From contig CBDHDJ010000003.1 of the NCBI GenBank assembly GCA_965261645.1, positions 620,001-684,000 on the forward strand: a DNA stretch of 64,000 nucleotides. The letters run 5' to 3'. Position numbers and translations under genes: made by a program. The notes below the pieces were generated by a model. The model saw only the letters and a list, made by a program, of their open reading frames with translations. It ran no database searches and was not told where the DNA came from. Source of the DNA: CBDHDJ01 sp965261645 (GTDB lineage: Bacteria > Pseudomonadota > Alphaproteobacteria > SHVV01). How positions within the stretch are numbered: position 1 is the stretch's first letter; each line of letters begins with the position of its first letter. Shown piece after piece: positions 35,338 through 43,304 of the stretch.

Positions 35338-37674
35338 CTACTGTTTGGTTGCACCGAACGCGCCGATCACGCTGGCATTCTCCGTAGCGGCATCGAAGGT
35401 GCCGGCGACCGTGCCCGGGGCGCCACCTGCAGGAGTAGCGGGGGCGTCATCGTAGAACGAGCCTTGCCAGTCCCCGTCTTCATCATCCCTGGCACCGCCA
35501 CCGAAGTCCACTTTAGTCTTGCCAGTGAAGGTCGCCTCGCCAGTGTTGAACATAGCAGTCTCCAGCGTCACTTTCCAGGGAACGGAATTCGTGTCGTCCA
35601 GCACGAAGCTTGAGATCGATCCCTTGATGCCGGTTCCAAGCTCACTCTCGTTATCGAACCTCGCCGTCAGGTTAGCGGCTGCCGTGAAGTGGCCAACGGC
35701 GGAGTCGGAATGCACGCCGGCAGTGAAGGTCCTCGTCACATACTTGCCAGCTGCCGGACCCTCATACGTTGCGTTGCCCTCGATTGCATCGGTGACATTA
35801 GCCAGATGGCCAGTTGTACCACCTGCGAAGACCTCGACCGTGTGAGTTTCAGTGTTGTCCTTCGGCTTGTTCAACCACCAACCGAAGTAAGCGTAATTCG
35901 CGTCCGGAACTTTGACCTTAGCCGAATTGGGCGCATCCGGAGTGAAGTTCCACACCTCAGTTGTCCCAGTCAGTTCACCCTTAGCATTGGTGCTGAGCGT
36001 GCACCCCGCCGTGTCGCATGCGAACACTCCTGGCACGTCGTCAAAGGTGCCGCGGAACGTCAGCGGATTTCCAGAGTCGACGCTGCTCACTACTCCGTAA
36101 TTCTTAGATACGCCGTTGCCGGTGGGGAAGTTGTCAGCCAGGGCCTTCGCCACGTTGCCCTTGGTGGGGGCATTCAGCTCGTTTGCGAGGAAATTGGTCC
36201 CGCTAACGTATACCGTGCCGAAGTCTACATCCGCCGGCGCCTCGATGTCAGTGTACAACACAACGGTGTCAGTATCTGCGTCAACAGGGTCGGTCATTGT
36301 CAACGTGACGCTGTTCCAGTCACCGCTACCGGCAGTGACCTCTCCACCAGCATATACGTCATCTTCGTCATCGGCGTTTACATCGATAGTCACCGTGCCG
36401 GCCACATTACGTGACGCCTTCACACGTTCAACGCCGCTGGCGTCAACAGGCAACGCATTTTCAGTACCAGTACCAGGAGTAGCGATCGCCTTCCTTACCA
36501 TATCCTCTCTGGCGATTCTGTCAGCCTTTGCCCCCGCAGCTATCTCATCTGCAAGATCTTCCTTGAGTTCGGCGAGCTCACCTTGAGCCGTCTTTAGAGC
36601 CGCATCCGCCGTGTCAGCACGCGTGTTGGCCGCATCACGCTCGCCCTCGGCAGTCTTCTGGGCCGCATCCGCCGTGTCAGCACGCGTGTTGGCCGCATCA
36701 CGCTCGCCCTCGGCAGTCATCTGGGCCGCACCCGCCGTGTCAGCACGCGTGTTGGCCGCATCACGCTCGCCCTCGGCAGTCATCTGGGCCGCATCCGCCG
36801 TGTCAGCACGCGTGTTGGCCGCATCACGCTCGCCCTCGGCAGTCATCTGGGCCGCATCCGCCGTGTCAGCACGCGTGTTGGCCGCATCACGCTCGCCCTC
36901 GGCAGTCATCTGGGCCGTCTCGGCAGCATCCGCACGCTGCCCGGCTTCAGTTGCTGCTGTCATCGCCAGTGCCGCAGCTTCCATTGCCTCGGTCGCTCGC
37001 ATGTTTGCCGCGTCACGATCAGCTTCCGCCATGCCTTGAGCAGCTACCGCCGCATCCTGAGCCTCGACGGCAGCCATCCGGGCAATCTCTGCAGCCGCCG
37101 CAGCCATGTTCGCGGTGTCACGTTCACCTTCCGCAGTCATCTGGGCAGTCGCCGCCGCCGCCGCCGCCATGTTCGCGGTGTCACGTTCACCTTCCGCAGT
37201 CATCTGGGCAGTCGCCGCCGCCGCCGCCGCCATGTTCGCGGCGTCACGTTCACCTTCCGCAGCCATCCGGGCAGTTTCCGCAGCCATCTGGGCAGCATCC
37301 GCAGCCATCCGGGCAGTTTCCGCAGCCATCCGGGCAGTTTCCGCAGCCGCCGCAGCAGTGTTCGCGGCGTCACGTTCACCTTCCGCAGCCATCTGGGCAG
37401 CTTCCGCAGCCGTCTGGGCAGTTTCCGCTGCTTCCTGAGCCGCGAGGGCAAGCTCCAAAGCGGCTTCCGCGGCATCCCGCGCTGCAATGAGCGCTGCGAG
37501 GGCCTCGGGCGTAAGCTCCTCCCCCTCTCCCAATTCAGCATTCAGCGCAGCGATCTGTTCCTTCAAATCTTTCACTTGCATGTTAGCCCCATCATTGGAG
37601 CTGCTGGAGCAGCCGTACAGCGCTGCCGTAAGCAGGACGGCGCTGCAAGCCATCATAAGTTTGTTTCTAAGCAT
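35338..37674 (-). CDS. Stalk lipoprotein: Ala-rich coiled coil plus TbpB-like barrel, copy 1
   Basis: A 778-aa lipoprotein. Lipobox LYGC lies at about residue 22, after MLRNKLMMACSAVLLTAA. Residues about 30-385 are an Ala-rich coiled coil, with five copies of a 21-residue unit ([M/K]TAEGERDAANTRADTADAA + Q) and shorter AAAAATAQ / AAETARM units before them. Residues about 400-778 carry a Cx4C loop (ACDTAGCTLST), YAYFGWWLNKP, GPAAGKYVTRTFTAG, and an ending GTVAGTFDA...GAFGATKQ typical of TbpB-like barrels. It is probably a long stalk lifting a ligand-binding head above the surface, delivered by the adjacent Slam. GAGGAGAG lies upstream of the ATG. Confidence 0.85.
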   Translation of the reverse strand: MLRNKLMMACSAVLLTAALYGCSSSSNDGANMQVKDLKEQIAALNAELGEGEELTPEALAALIAARDAAEAALELALAAQEAAETAQTAAEAAQMAAEGERDAANTAAAAAETARMAAETARMAADAAQMAAETARMAAEGERDAANMAAAAAATAQMTAEGERDTANMAAAAAATAQMTAEGERDTANMAAAAAEIARMAAVEAQDAAVAAQGMAEADRDAANMRATEAMEAAALAMTAATEAGQRADAAETAQMTAEGERDAANTRADTADAAQMTAEGERDAANTRADTADAAQMTAEGERDAANTRADTAGAAQMTAEGERDAANTRADTADAAQKTAEGERDAANTRADTADAALKTAQGELAELKEDLADEIAAGAKADRIAREDMVRKAIATPGTGTENALPVDASGVERVKASRNVAGTVTIDVNADDEDDVYAGGEVTAGSGDWNSVTLTMTDPVDADTDTVVLYTDIEAPADVDFGTVYVSGTNFLANELNAPTKGNVAKALADNFPTGNGVSKNYGVVSSVDSGNPLTFRGTFDDVPGVFACDTAGCTLSTNAKGELTGTTEVWNFTPDAPNSAKVKVPDANYAYFGWWLNKPKDNTETHTVEVFAGGTTGHLANVTDAIEGNATYEGPAAGKYVTRTFTAGVHSDSAVGHFTAAANLTARFDNESELGTGIKGSISSFVLDDTNSVPWKVTLETAMFNTGEATFTGKTKVDFGGGARDDEDGDWQGSFYDDAPATPAGGAPGTVAGTFDAATENASVIGAFGATKQ
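36597..36911. repeat. 63-bp tandem repeat in stalk gene (5 units)
   Basis: Five near-identical units encode 21 residues each, exactly three coiled-coil heptads, so gain or loss of units keeps frame and register. A second block of related GTTCGCGG[T/C]GTCACGTTCACC units lies at about 37105-37385. Confidence 0.88.
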
Positions 37675-38255
37675 TTGTCGAAGCTCTCCTCACGGTGAAG
37701 AGGCCTCGAGAAATGCCTGAGGCCTCGCCTGATAAAGCAACACTCCCGCAAGCGTAGTGCATGGTTCGCGCGATGTCCATATCGGCGTGCAACTTTCCAA
37801 GGCTATCGTCCCGGGAAAGCTCCGGCGCCTTTCGACCCAACTCCCGCCATCCTGCTGGTAAACCAGCAACCTGGATGCGGCATCCTGAATCAAATACTTC
37901 GGACATCATGCTCCTGCCTAGGCTGCAGACCCCCGCCAACGGGCGCAAGGTGCTGTAAACGAACACTAAGTTCACGGGGATTGCAAGCGACAAATGACGC
38001 CAACTGGAGAGAAGTTTCACAAGTGTGGCAGACGTGCCGATTTCCTGGCTGCGGTAGACCCGGAGCGGGAGAAGGCGTTTCGATGTACGAATCCGCGAGC
38101 GGGCCAACCATGGCACGGGTAGTGCTCCACCAAGCCCGAACTCACTAAATAAGGCCGGCAACGACACACCGGTCCAGGCATCTTTAACCCCGGCACATTA
38201 CATTGAGGCCTGCCGCAAACGGCAGGCGCGTCGAAAGACAGGAGCCTGGACTCAA
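37675..38255. other. Leader of stalk gene and unassigned sequence
   Basis: Read leftward, two GAGGCCTC palindromes (about 37702 and 37721) flank a short loop just upstream of the stalk gene ribosome-binding site, so the leader could fold. The rest holds no recognisable gene. Confidence 0.45.
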
Positions 38256-38687
38256 CCATGCAGCGGCATCTGCACAGTTGTTGGCATATTCGTCCTTGTG
38301 TGCGTGCTTGCCGGCAGCGTCCAGGCCCAGACGTTCAATTCCCTCGCCGCGTTCGGCGGCAACCTGGGCGGCTTCGGCAATCTGGCCCCAGTCTCAAGGA
38401 CTGCTCACCGGCACCAGCTTTACCACCGATCCCGATCCGGCCAGACCCGGGATCGCTGCTCAGGCCTTCGGCGCACAGGGCACGAATTCGCGCGCCGGCG
38501 GATCGAACCACGCCTGGGGCGGCGGGGGCGACCAGGATGCCTGCCTCGCCCGCTCCAGCAACGCGCCCGCAAACAGCGCCCTGTGCAATTGCGTTGCGCT
38601 GGAGATCGTCCCCGGCACGGAACTCGCAGTCCACGGACCGCTGAACTCGCCCGGGCCGACCGCTGACCGCCGGGCGCTGTCCCGTTA
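38256..38687 (+). pseudogene. Decayed GDSL-type esterase (autotransporter-like)
   Basis: A signal-peptide-like stretch (GIFVLVCVLAGSVQAQ) is followed by TFNSLAAFGGNLGGFGNLA, which aligns with the GDSL block I (FGDSLSDxGN) but has lost the catalytic Ser. After a frameshift near 38390 the text continues as GLLTGTSFTTDPDPARPGIA, then AQAFGA and GGSNHAWGGG, as in bacterial GDSL esterases of the EstA type. It ends abruptly near 38687, without the rest of the hydrolase or any barrel. Confidence 0.65.
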
Positions 38688-38769
38688 ATTCCAAACCGAC
38701 TCAATCATCTGAAATCCCCGGCAACCAGCCTCGGACGGACCCTTCGAGTCAAAATCAACAGCTTGGGAA

Positions 38770-38870
38770 TGTCCTGCCTCTTCGTGTCCCGCGCCCGATG
38801 GGTGCAGTGCGCCGTGCTCTCCACATCGGCATCCCCGGGCAACCCGGCAATCACCCCAGATATTGCCGGG
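38770..38870 (-). pseudogene. Tyrosine recombinase C-terminal scrap
   Basis: On the minus strand the sequence VIAGLPGDADVESTAHCTHR aligns with MIGGLLGHAGVESTARYAHL of the integrase at 41038-42219. The active-site Tyr is replaced by Cys and the rest of the gene is gone. Confidence 0.6.
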
Positions 38871-38989
38871 GACGCGGGGCGGTCGATTGCGGCGAGCGCC
38901 AGGGCCGCCAGAGCAAGGTCGACATCCTTGACGGACCGCACGCCTGCGGCGGCCGGGAGCCGCTCGCCACCGGGAAGGTCCGGCGTCAC

Positions 38990-39592
38990 GATTTGCCACG
39001 GCGCTCGCCGCCGCTCAGCCGGACGTTGCTGATCACCTTCTGAACGCCGCCGATGTTTCGCGCGTGCGTGGTGACCTTAATCCAGTTCCGCCCGGCTTCT
39101 CGCTATGCCCATCAGGTACACGATTCCGTTTACTGTCTCGACCGTGTAATTGACGTCGGAGATATCGCGGTCGCGCAGCATTTGGAAACGCAGTTGGGAC
39201 GTGATTTTCGCATCCCTCAGATAGTCGGCTATGCCGGCACGGTCCGACACCTGGACTTCGTCAATGACCTCCAACCCCCCTTTTGCCTGCCAAGCCTGCC
39301 GCACCGCTTCGACCCTGTCGTCCGGCGCCGGAACTATGCCGGTCAACAGCACGCGGCCCTCGTGGACCTCAATACCAACCCGGATTAAAGAGGTCGTCAC
39401 TCGCCTGCAGCAGGTAGTGTTGGATCTGTAGCTCTATGGCCGTGTCGTCGAACATGGTTCCAATGGGTCGCTCCTGCGCAACAGCGAGACCAGCCGTCGC
39501 GGCACCGGCGACAATGCCCGGTGCCGCGCAGGCCGTGAGCGCCAACAAGGACAGAAGCGTTAAAGAGAGGGTTCATTTTGTGCTGAGATTTG
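38990..39592 (-). pseudogene. BON-domain lipoprotein, frameshifted
   Basis: Joining three frames gives a lipoprotein leader (LLALTACAAPGIVAG), FDDTAIELQIQHYLLQASDD, the BON-domain core (RVGIEVHEGRVLLTGIVPAP, VYLMGIARSRAELD) and an ending VTTHARNIGGVQKVISNVRL. Frame breaks are needed near 39567, near 39385 and near 39080 (an extra T gives ...ELD-stop). Intact relatives are periplasmic OsmY/BON lipoproteins. Several breaks make a true pseudogene more likely than a sequencing error. Confidence 0.7.
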
Positions 39593-39790
39593 CGCAACGT
39601 CATGTTCGTTGTGCTCCGGTTGATCGGATCGCATGCGCAAAGGTGCTGCCCACGACGTCTCACTCCTGTTTTGACATTATATATGCCGGGCGTTGACGAT
39701 ATGCGCGGGAAGCCGCCAGGGAATCACAGGCATAACGTCGAAACGCGCGTCGAGGCCGGTAAGGGACCCGTTATCCCGCATCAGGGAAGG

Positions 39791-41020
39791 CTAGCGCTGG
39801 GCGCCGGCAAGGCCATCCCCCGGCATTGGTGGAGCGAACGAGTCCCCGGACAATATGTCCTCGCCGATGCTGGCGGCGACTCTAACTGCCGATTCCCTGA
39901 TGGAGTCGCGCGCGAGATGCGCATAGCGGGCCGTTGTCTGGATCTGCGAATGCCCGAGCAGTTTCCCAATCATTGGCAAGCTCTCGCCCAGCGCCAGGGC
40001 GCGCGACGCAAACGAGTGCCTGAGGTCATGAAGCCGCACGTCGTCCAGCCCCGCACGTGCCCTCGCGCGATACCAATACGCGTTGAAATTCGGCAGGCGA
40101 ACGCCCGGCTTACGGCCGGCGATCACCCAGGGATTGCCGGGGACACGCGGCAGCTCCGCGAGGACCTTCGTCGCCGCCGGAGCCAGCGGCACCGCCCGCG
40201 GACCCGCCTTGGCGTCGCGGAGCCGCAGCTCCTTCGCCTCCAGATGCACATCCTCCCAGCGCAGGGTCAGGATCTCGTTGCACCGGCAGCCGGTCAGCAT
40301 CAGAAGACGCAGTGCCGCCGCCGCGTGCACCGGCACCCCGCCCCCGGCCTCCAGCTCGTCCAGCACCCGGCCAAGGCGGCGGAACTCCTCCTCCGTCAGA
40401 AACCGCTCGTGCCGGCGCGCCTTATACTTGACCACGAACCGGCAGGGATTGCCGCCCTCCGGGATCAGGCCCCAGTCCTCGCCACGCTTGATCATTTGAG
40501 ACAAGGCGGCAATTACCATGTTCGCCGTGGCGGGCGTATGGCGCAGCTTGTAATGCAAGGCCGTAACATGCTCGCGCCCGACCGCCGCGGCCGGCAGCTT
40601 GCCGAGTTCGGGCAGGAGGTGCTTGCCAACAATCTGGCGGTGCGTCTTCGCCGTGGACGGCTTGCAGCGAACCAAAACATGTTCATCCAGATACCGGGCC
40701 GCGAGTTCGGCCACCGTCGGGCCGCCCGCCAACTTCGCCTGCAACGGCTCGGGAACGGGTTCCTCTCCCGCCTTGATGCGGTTGATAATTTGCGCCGCCC
40801 GGCGGCGCGCCTGATCGGCGGAGATGACCCCGTGCCGGCCCACCGTGACACGCTTCTGGCCCTCCGGACCCCGGCTTTGCACCACGTAATACCTGCTGCC
40901 CGACGGATAGACCCGCACCCCGAAGCCGGTGAGTTCGCGATCCCAGAACACCGTGTCCTTTTCGACCGAGAGTGCCTCCACGGTGCGCCTCGAGATCGAT
41001 CTGTATTGCAGCTTCGCCAT
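39791..41020 (-). CDS. Tyrosine recombinase/integrase (P4-type), gene 1
   Basis: About 409 aa from the ATG at 41020 (MAKLQYRSISRR; GGGGGAAC upstream). An N-terminal arm-binding DUF4102-like domain (VFWDRELTGFGVRVYPSGS, VTVGRHGVISADQARRRA) is followed by a SAM-like core-binding domain. The catalytic domain has Arg in LTGCRCNEI, HDLRHSFASR, and the nucleophile Tyr in QTTARYAHLA. It sits 17 nt after the next integrase, so the two form an operon at the centre of the inverted duplication. Confidence 0.93.
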   Translation of the reverse strand: MAKLQYRSISRRTVEALSVEKDTVFWDRELTGFGVRVYPSGSRYYVVQSRGPEGQKRVTVGRHGVISADQARRRAAQIINRIKAGEEPVPEPLQAKLAGGPTVAELAARYLDEHVLVRCKPSTAKTHRQIVGKHLLPELGKLPAAAVGREHVTALHYKLRHTPATANMVIAALSQMIKRGEDWGLIPEGGNPCRFVVKYKARRHERFLTEEEFRRLGRVLDELEAGGGVPVHAAAALRLLMLTGCRCNEILTLRWEDVHLEAKELRLRDAKAGPRAVPLAPAATKVLAELPRVPGNPWVIAGRKPGVRLPNFNAYWYRARARAGLDDVRLHDLRHSFASRALALGESLPMIGKLLGHSQIQTTARYAHLARDSIRESAVRVAASIGEDILSGDSFAPPMPGDGLAGAQR

Positions 41021-41037
41021 TGTTCCCCCGTGATCCC

Positions 41038-42219
41038 TCACCCGGCCGCGGCGTCAACCGTCATGATGTCGGCGCCGATGCTGCCGCCGACCTTGGCCGC
41101 CGAGGCCTTCTCCGTGTCCCGCGCCAGGTGGGCGTAGCGCGCCGTGCTCTCCACACCCGCATGTCCGAGCAGCCCGCCGATCATGGTCAGGCCCTCGCCC
41201 AGGGCCAGAGCCCGGCTGGCGTAGCTGTGCCTCAAGTCGTGGATGCGCACGTCCTCGAGCCCCGCCTGCTCCCGCACGTGGTACCAGTACACGGAGAGGT
41301 TGGTTATATGGGCGCCCGGCCCGCGCCCAGCGATCACCCAGGGATTGCCCGGAGCCCGGGCAATCGACCCGAGCACCTTCGCCGCCGTGGGCGTCAGCGG
41401 GACCATCCGCGCACCCGTCTTGGTGTCGGTGAGACGCAGCTCCCCCGCCGTCCGGTCCACATCGTCCCAACGCAGGGTGAGGATCTCGTTGAGCCGGCAC
41501 CCGGTCAGCATCAGAAGACGCAGCGCCGCCACCGCCTGCCGCCAGATCCCGCCTCTCCCTTGCGCCGCGTCCATCACCCGGCCCAGCCGCCGGTACTCTT
41601 CCGGCGTCAGGAACCGCTCGCGCGGATGCTCCCTGTACTTGACCACGAAGCGGCAGGGGTTGCTGCCCTCCGGGGCCAGGCCCCACGCCTCGGCCAGGGA
41701 GAACATCTTGGTGAGAACCATGAGCGCCCGGTTCGCCGCGCGGGGCGTATCGCGAAGCCCGTAATGCAGCGCCGCGGCATGTTCCCGCCCGACCGCCTCG
41801 ATCGCCAGCTCTCCCAATGCCGGCAGGATATGGTTGCCGAGCGATCCCCGGTAGATCCCGGCGGTGTGCGCATTGCAGTTCACCGCCACATGCCCCTCCA
41901 TGTAGCGCTCCGCCAGACCGGCCACGGTGAGCCCTGGCGCTGGCGGCGGGGGGACCGGATCCTCGCCCCGCTTGATGCGGTCGATGACGCCAGCCGCCTT
42001 GCCGCGCGCCTGTTCGGCCGAGATATCGCCATGCCGGCCCAGGGTGACGCGCTTCGGCCCGCCCGGGCCCCGGCTCTGCACGACGTAGACTTTCCGGCCC
42101 GTGGGATAAACCCGCACCCCGAAGCCGGGCAATTCATGATCCCAGAAGACGGTGTCCTCCGCAGCAGAGAGCCCGTCGACGGTCCGCTTCGATATGGTCA
42201 GGTCGTTTCGCTTTGGCAT
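41038..42219 (-). CDS. Tyrosine recombinase/integrase (P4-type), gene 2
   Basis: A 393-aa integrase from the ATG at 42219 (MPKRNDLTISKRTVDGL) with CAGGAG 6-7 nt upstream. It has the same domain order as gene 1: arm-binding (VFWDHELPGFGVRVYPTG), core-binding, and a catalytic domain with LTGCRLNEI, HDLRHSYASR and ESTARYAHLA. The close similarity to gene 1 points to tandem duplication of an integrase gene. No tRNA or attachment site was found next to it. Confidence 0.93.
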   Translation of the reverse strand: MPKRNDLTISKRTVDGLSAAEDTVFWDHELPGFGVRVYPTGRKVYVVQSRGPGGPKRVTLGRHGDISAEQARGKAAGVIDRIKRGEDPVPPPPAPGLTVAGLAERYMEGHVAVNCNAHTAGIYRGSLGNHILPALGELAIEAVGREHAAALHYGLRDTPRAANRALMVLTKMFSLAEAWGLAPEGSNPCRFVVKYREHPRERFLTPEEYRRLGRVMDAAQGRGGIWRQAVAALRLLMLTGCRLNEILTLRWDDVDRTAGELRLTDTKTGARMVPLTPTAAKVLGSIARAPGNPWVIAGRGPGAHITNLSVYWYHVREQAGLEDVRIHDLRHSYASRALALGEGLTMIGGLLGHAGVESTARYAHLARDTEKASAAKVGGSIGADIMTVDAAAG

Positions 42220-42267
42220 CGCGCACTCCTGCAGTCCGTTTCCGATGCTCCGATGCCGGCTAGAAGT

Positions 42268-42377
42268 ATCCGTTCGGCGGCCAGGGGATGGAGTGAAACG
42301 CAGCACCGGCTGGTCAAGGCTTGCCGCCGATCTGCCGCTGCCTCTACGCCGCCATCACCCGGCGACCGACCGGTTTC
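42268..42377. mobile_element. Miniature element (MITE) with IS66-type ends
   Basis: About 110 bp bounded by imperfect inverted repeats GTATCCGTTCGGCGGCCAGG (42268) and, reversed, GAAACCGGTCGGTCGCCGGG (from 42377). These resemble the GAAAGCGTTCGGTCACGGGG ends of the adjacent IS66 copy 2. It is bordered by GGCTAGAA (42260-42267) and GGCTAGAG (42378-42385), an 8-bp duplication with one mismatch. No coding capacity. Confidence 0.7.
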
Positions 42378-42422
42378 GGCTAGAGGAAAGCGTTCGGTCA
42401 CGGGGTGATGGGTGTGTCGGGT

Positions 42423-43304
42423 TCAACGATTGAGCGTTCGCTTCCAGTCCTTGCGGAGGTGTCGCAACCAGATGTCCTTTTTCGGCTGGGCTCGTTTCGT
42501 ATGCCTGTCATAGCGTCCTCTTCCCTGGGTGGTTCCGACGGGGATCCAGCCCGACGCCTTGTAGACGGCGCCGGTGTAGCGGGGGGTCTCGACGAAGGTC
42601 TCGATGAGCACGGGCGTTGTGTTGTAGCGCTCGGTCCAGTCCCCGGGCAGGCGTCGGCGCACAAGGGCGAGGATGTGCGAGCCGAGGTTGGGTATTTCGA
42701 CCCAGGGCAGGATCAGGAACCTCGGGTTGTCGACCACAAGCGGGAGGTTCTTCTCACGCAGCTCGGGGCTCCATCCGATGAAGCTGTCGCGCGGAGCGAG
42801 CTTCCAGGCGGCGGTGGAGAAGCCGAGCATGGCCAGCGGCCAGCCGTTTCGGTCGTGGACGGCGTAGCGCATCTGGGCGCCGACCAGGGGCTTGTATCCG
42901 AGATAGTGGTAGCGGGCGACGAACTCGTTCCAGAGCTTCCCCTCGCGGGTGCCGCGCACGACGATATGCATCTCCAGCGGGCGAACCTCGTCCAGCGTCG
43001 TCGGGGCGGGGAACAGTGGCGGCTCGGTCTGCGGTCCGAAGACGATGGGCTTGGGCCGGCCCTGCTTTCCCCTCGGAGGCGGCAACGCGATCACGCCGTC
43101 GCGGTGCATGGCGAGCATGGTCACCTTCGCCATCATGTCCTTGAGGCCGCCATCGGGCTTGAGCCAGCCGATACGCCGGCAGAACTCCCTGGACAGGACG
43201 GCGCGGGTGGGCTGCGGATCGGCGGCGATCAGGGCGCGCAGCAGCGCCATCTCTTCAGCGGTGAAGTCGCGGCCGTAGTAACGGCACTCGATGGCGCCGG
43301 TCAT
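42423..43304 (-). CDS. druA: DUF4338 / DruA-like protein, IS66-borne, copy 2
   Basis: A 293-aa protein of the same length as copies 1 and 3 but with many substitutions, so conserved positions can be read across the pair: CRYYGRDFT, CRRIGWLKPDG, WNEFVARYHYLGY, MRYAVHDRNGWP, NPRFLILPW, RYNTTPVLIETFVETPRYTG and GRGRYDR. The gene overlaps the tnpC stop by ATGA (43301-43304). Its retention in a divergent element with intact ends argues that it belongs to the element rather than being passing cargo. Confidence 0.9.
   Translation of the reverse strand: MTGAIECRYYGRDFTAEEMALLRALIAADPQPTRAVLSREFCRRIGWLKPDGGLKDMMAKVTMLAMHRDGVIALPPPRGKQGRPKPIVFGPQTEPPLFPAPTTLDEVRPLEMHIVVRGTREGKLWNEFVARYHYLGYKPLVGAQMRYAVHDRNGWPLAMLGFSTAAWKLAPRDSFIGWSPELREKNLPLVVDNPRFLILPWVEIPNLGSHILALVRRRLPGDWTERYNTTPVLIETFVETPRYTGAVYKASGWIPVGTTQGRGRYDRHTKRAQPKKDIWLRHLRKDWKRTLNR

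Larger units (their letters stand above)
31224..37674 (-). repeat. Inverted duplication, left arm (mate 46191-52241)
   Basis: The four genes here (stalk lipoprotein, Slam, DUF3187, barrel lipoprotein) are repeated in the opposite orientation at 46191-52241. Homology starts in the leader around 37710/46154 (CGAGGCCTCTTCACCGTGAGG) and stops at the ends of the barrel lipoprotein genes. The arms are 6,451 and 6,051 bp, and the difference is mostly the stalk (778 against 640 aa). Confidence 0.92.

Noticed and set aside
36597..36911. Regular repeats that could be read as a CRISPR array
   Set aside because: Units are contiguous, without unique spacers, and encode a coiled coil in frame.
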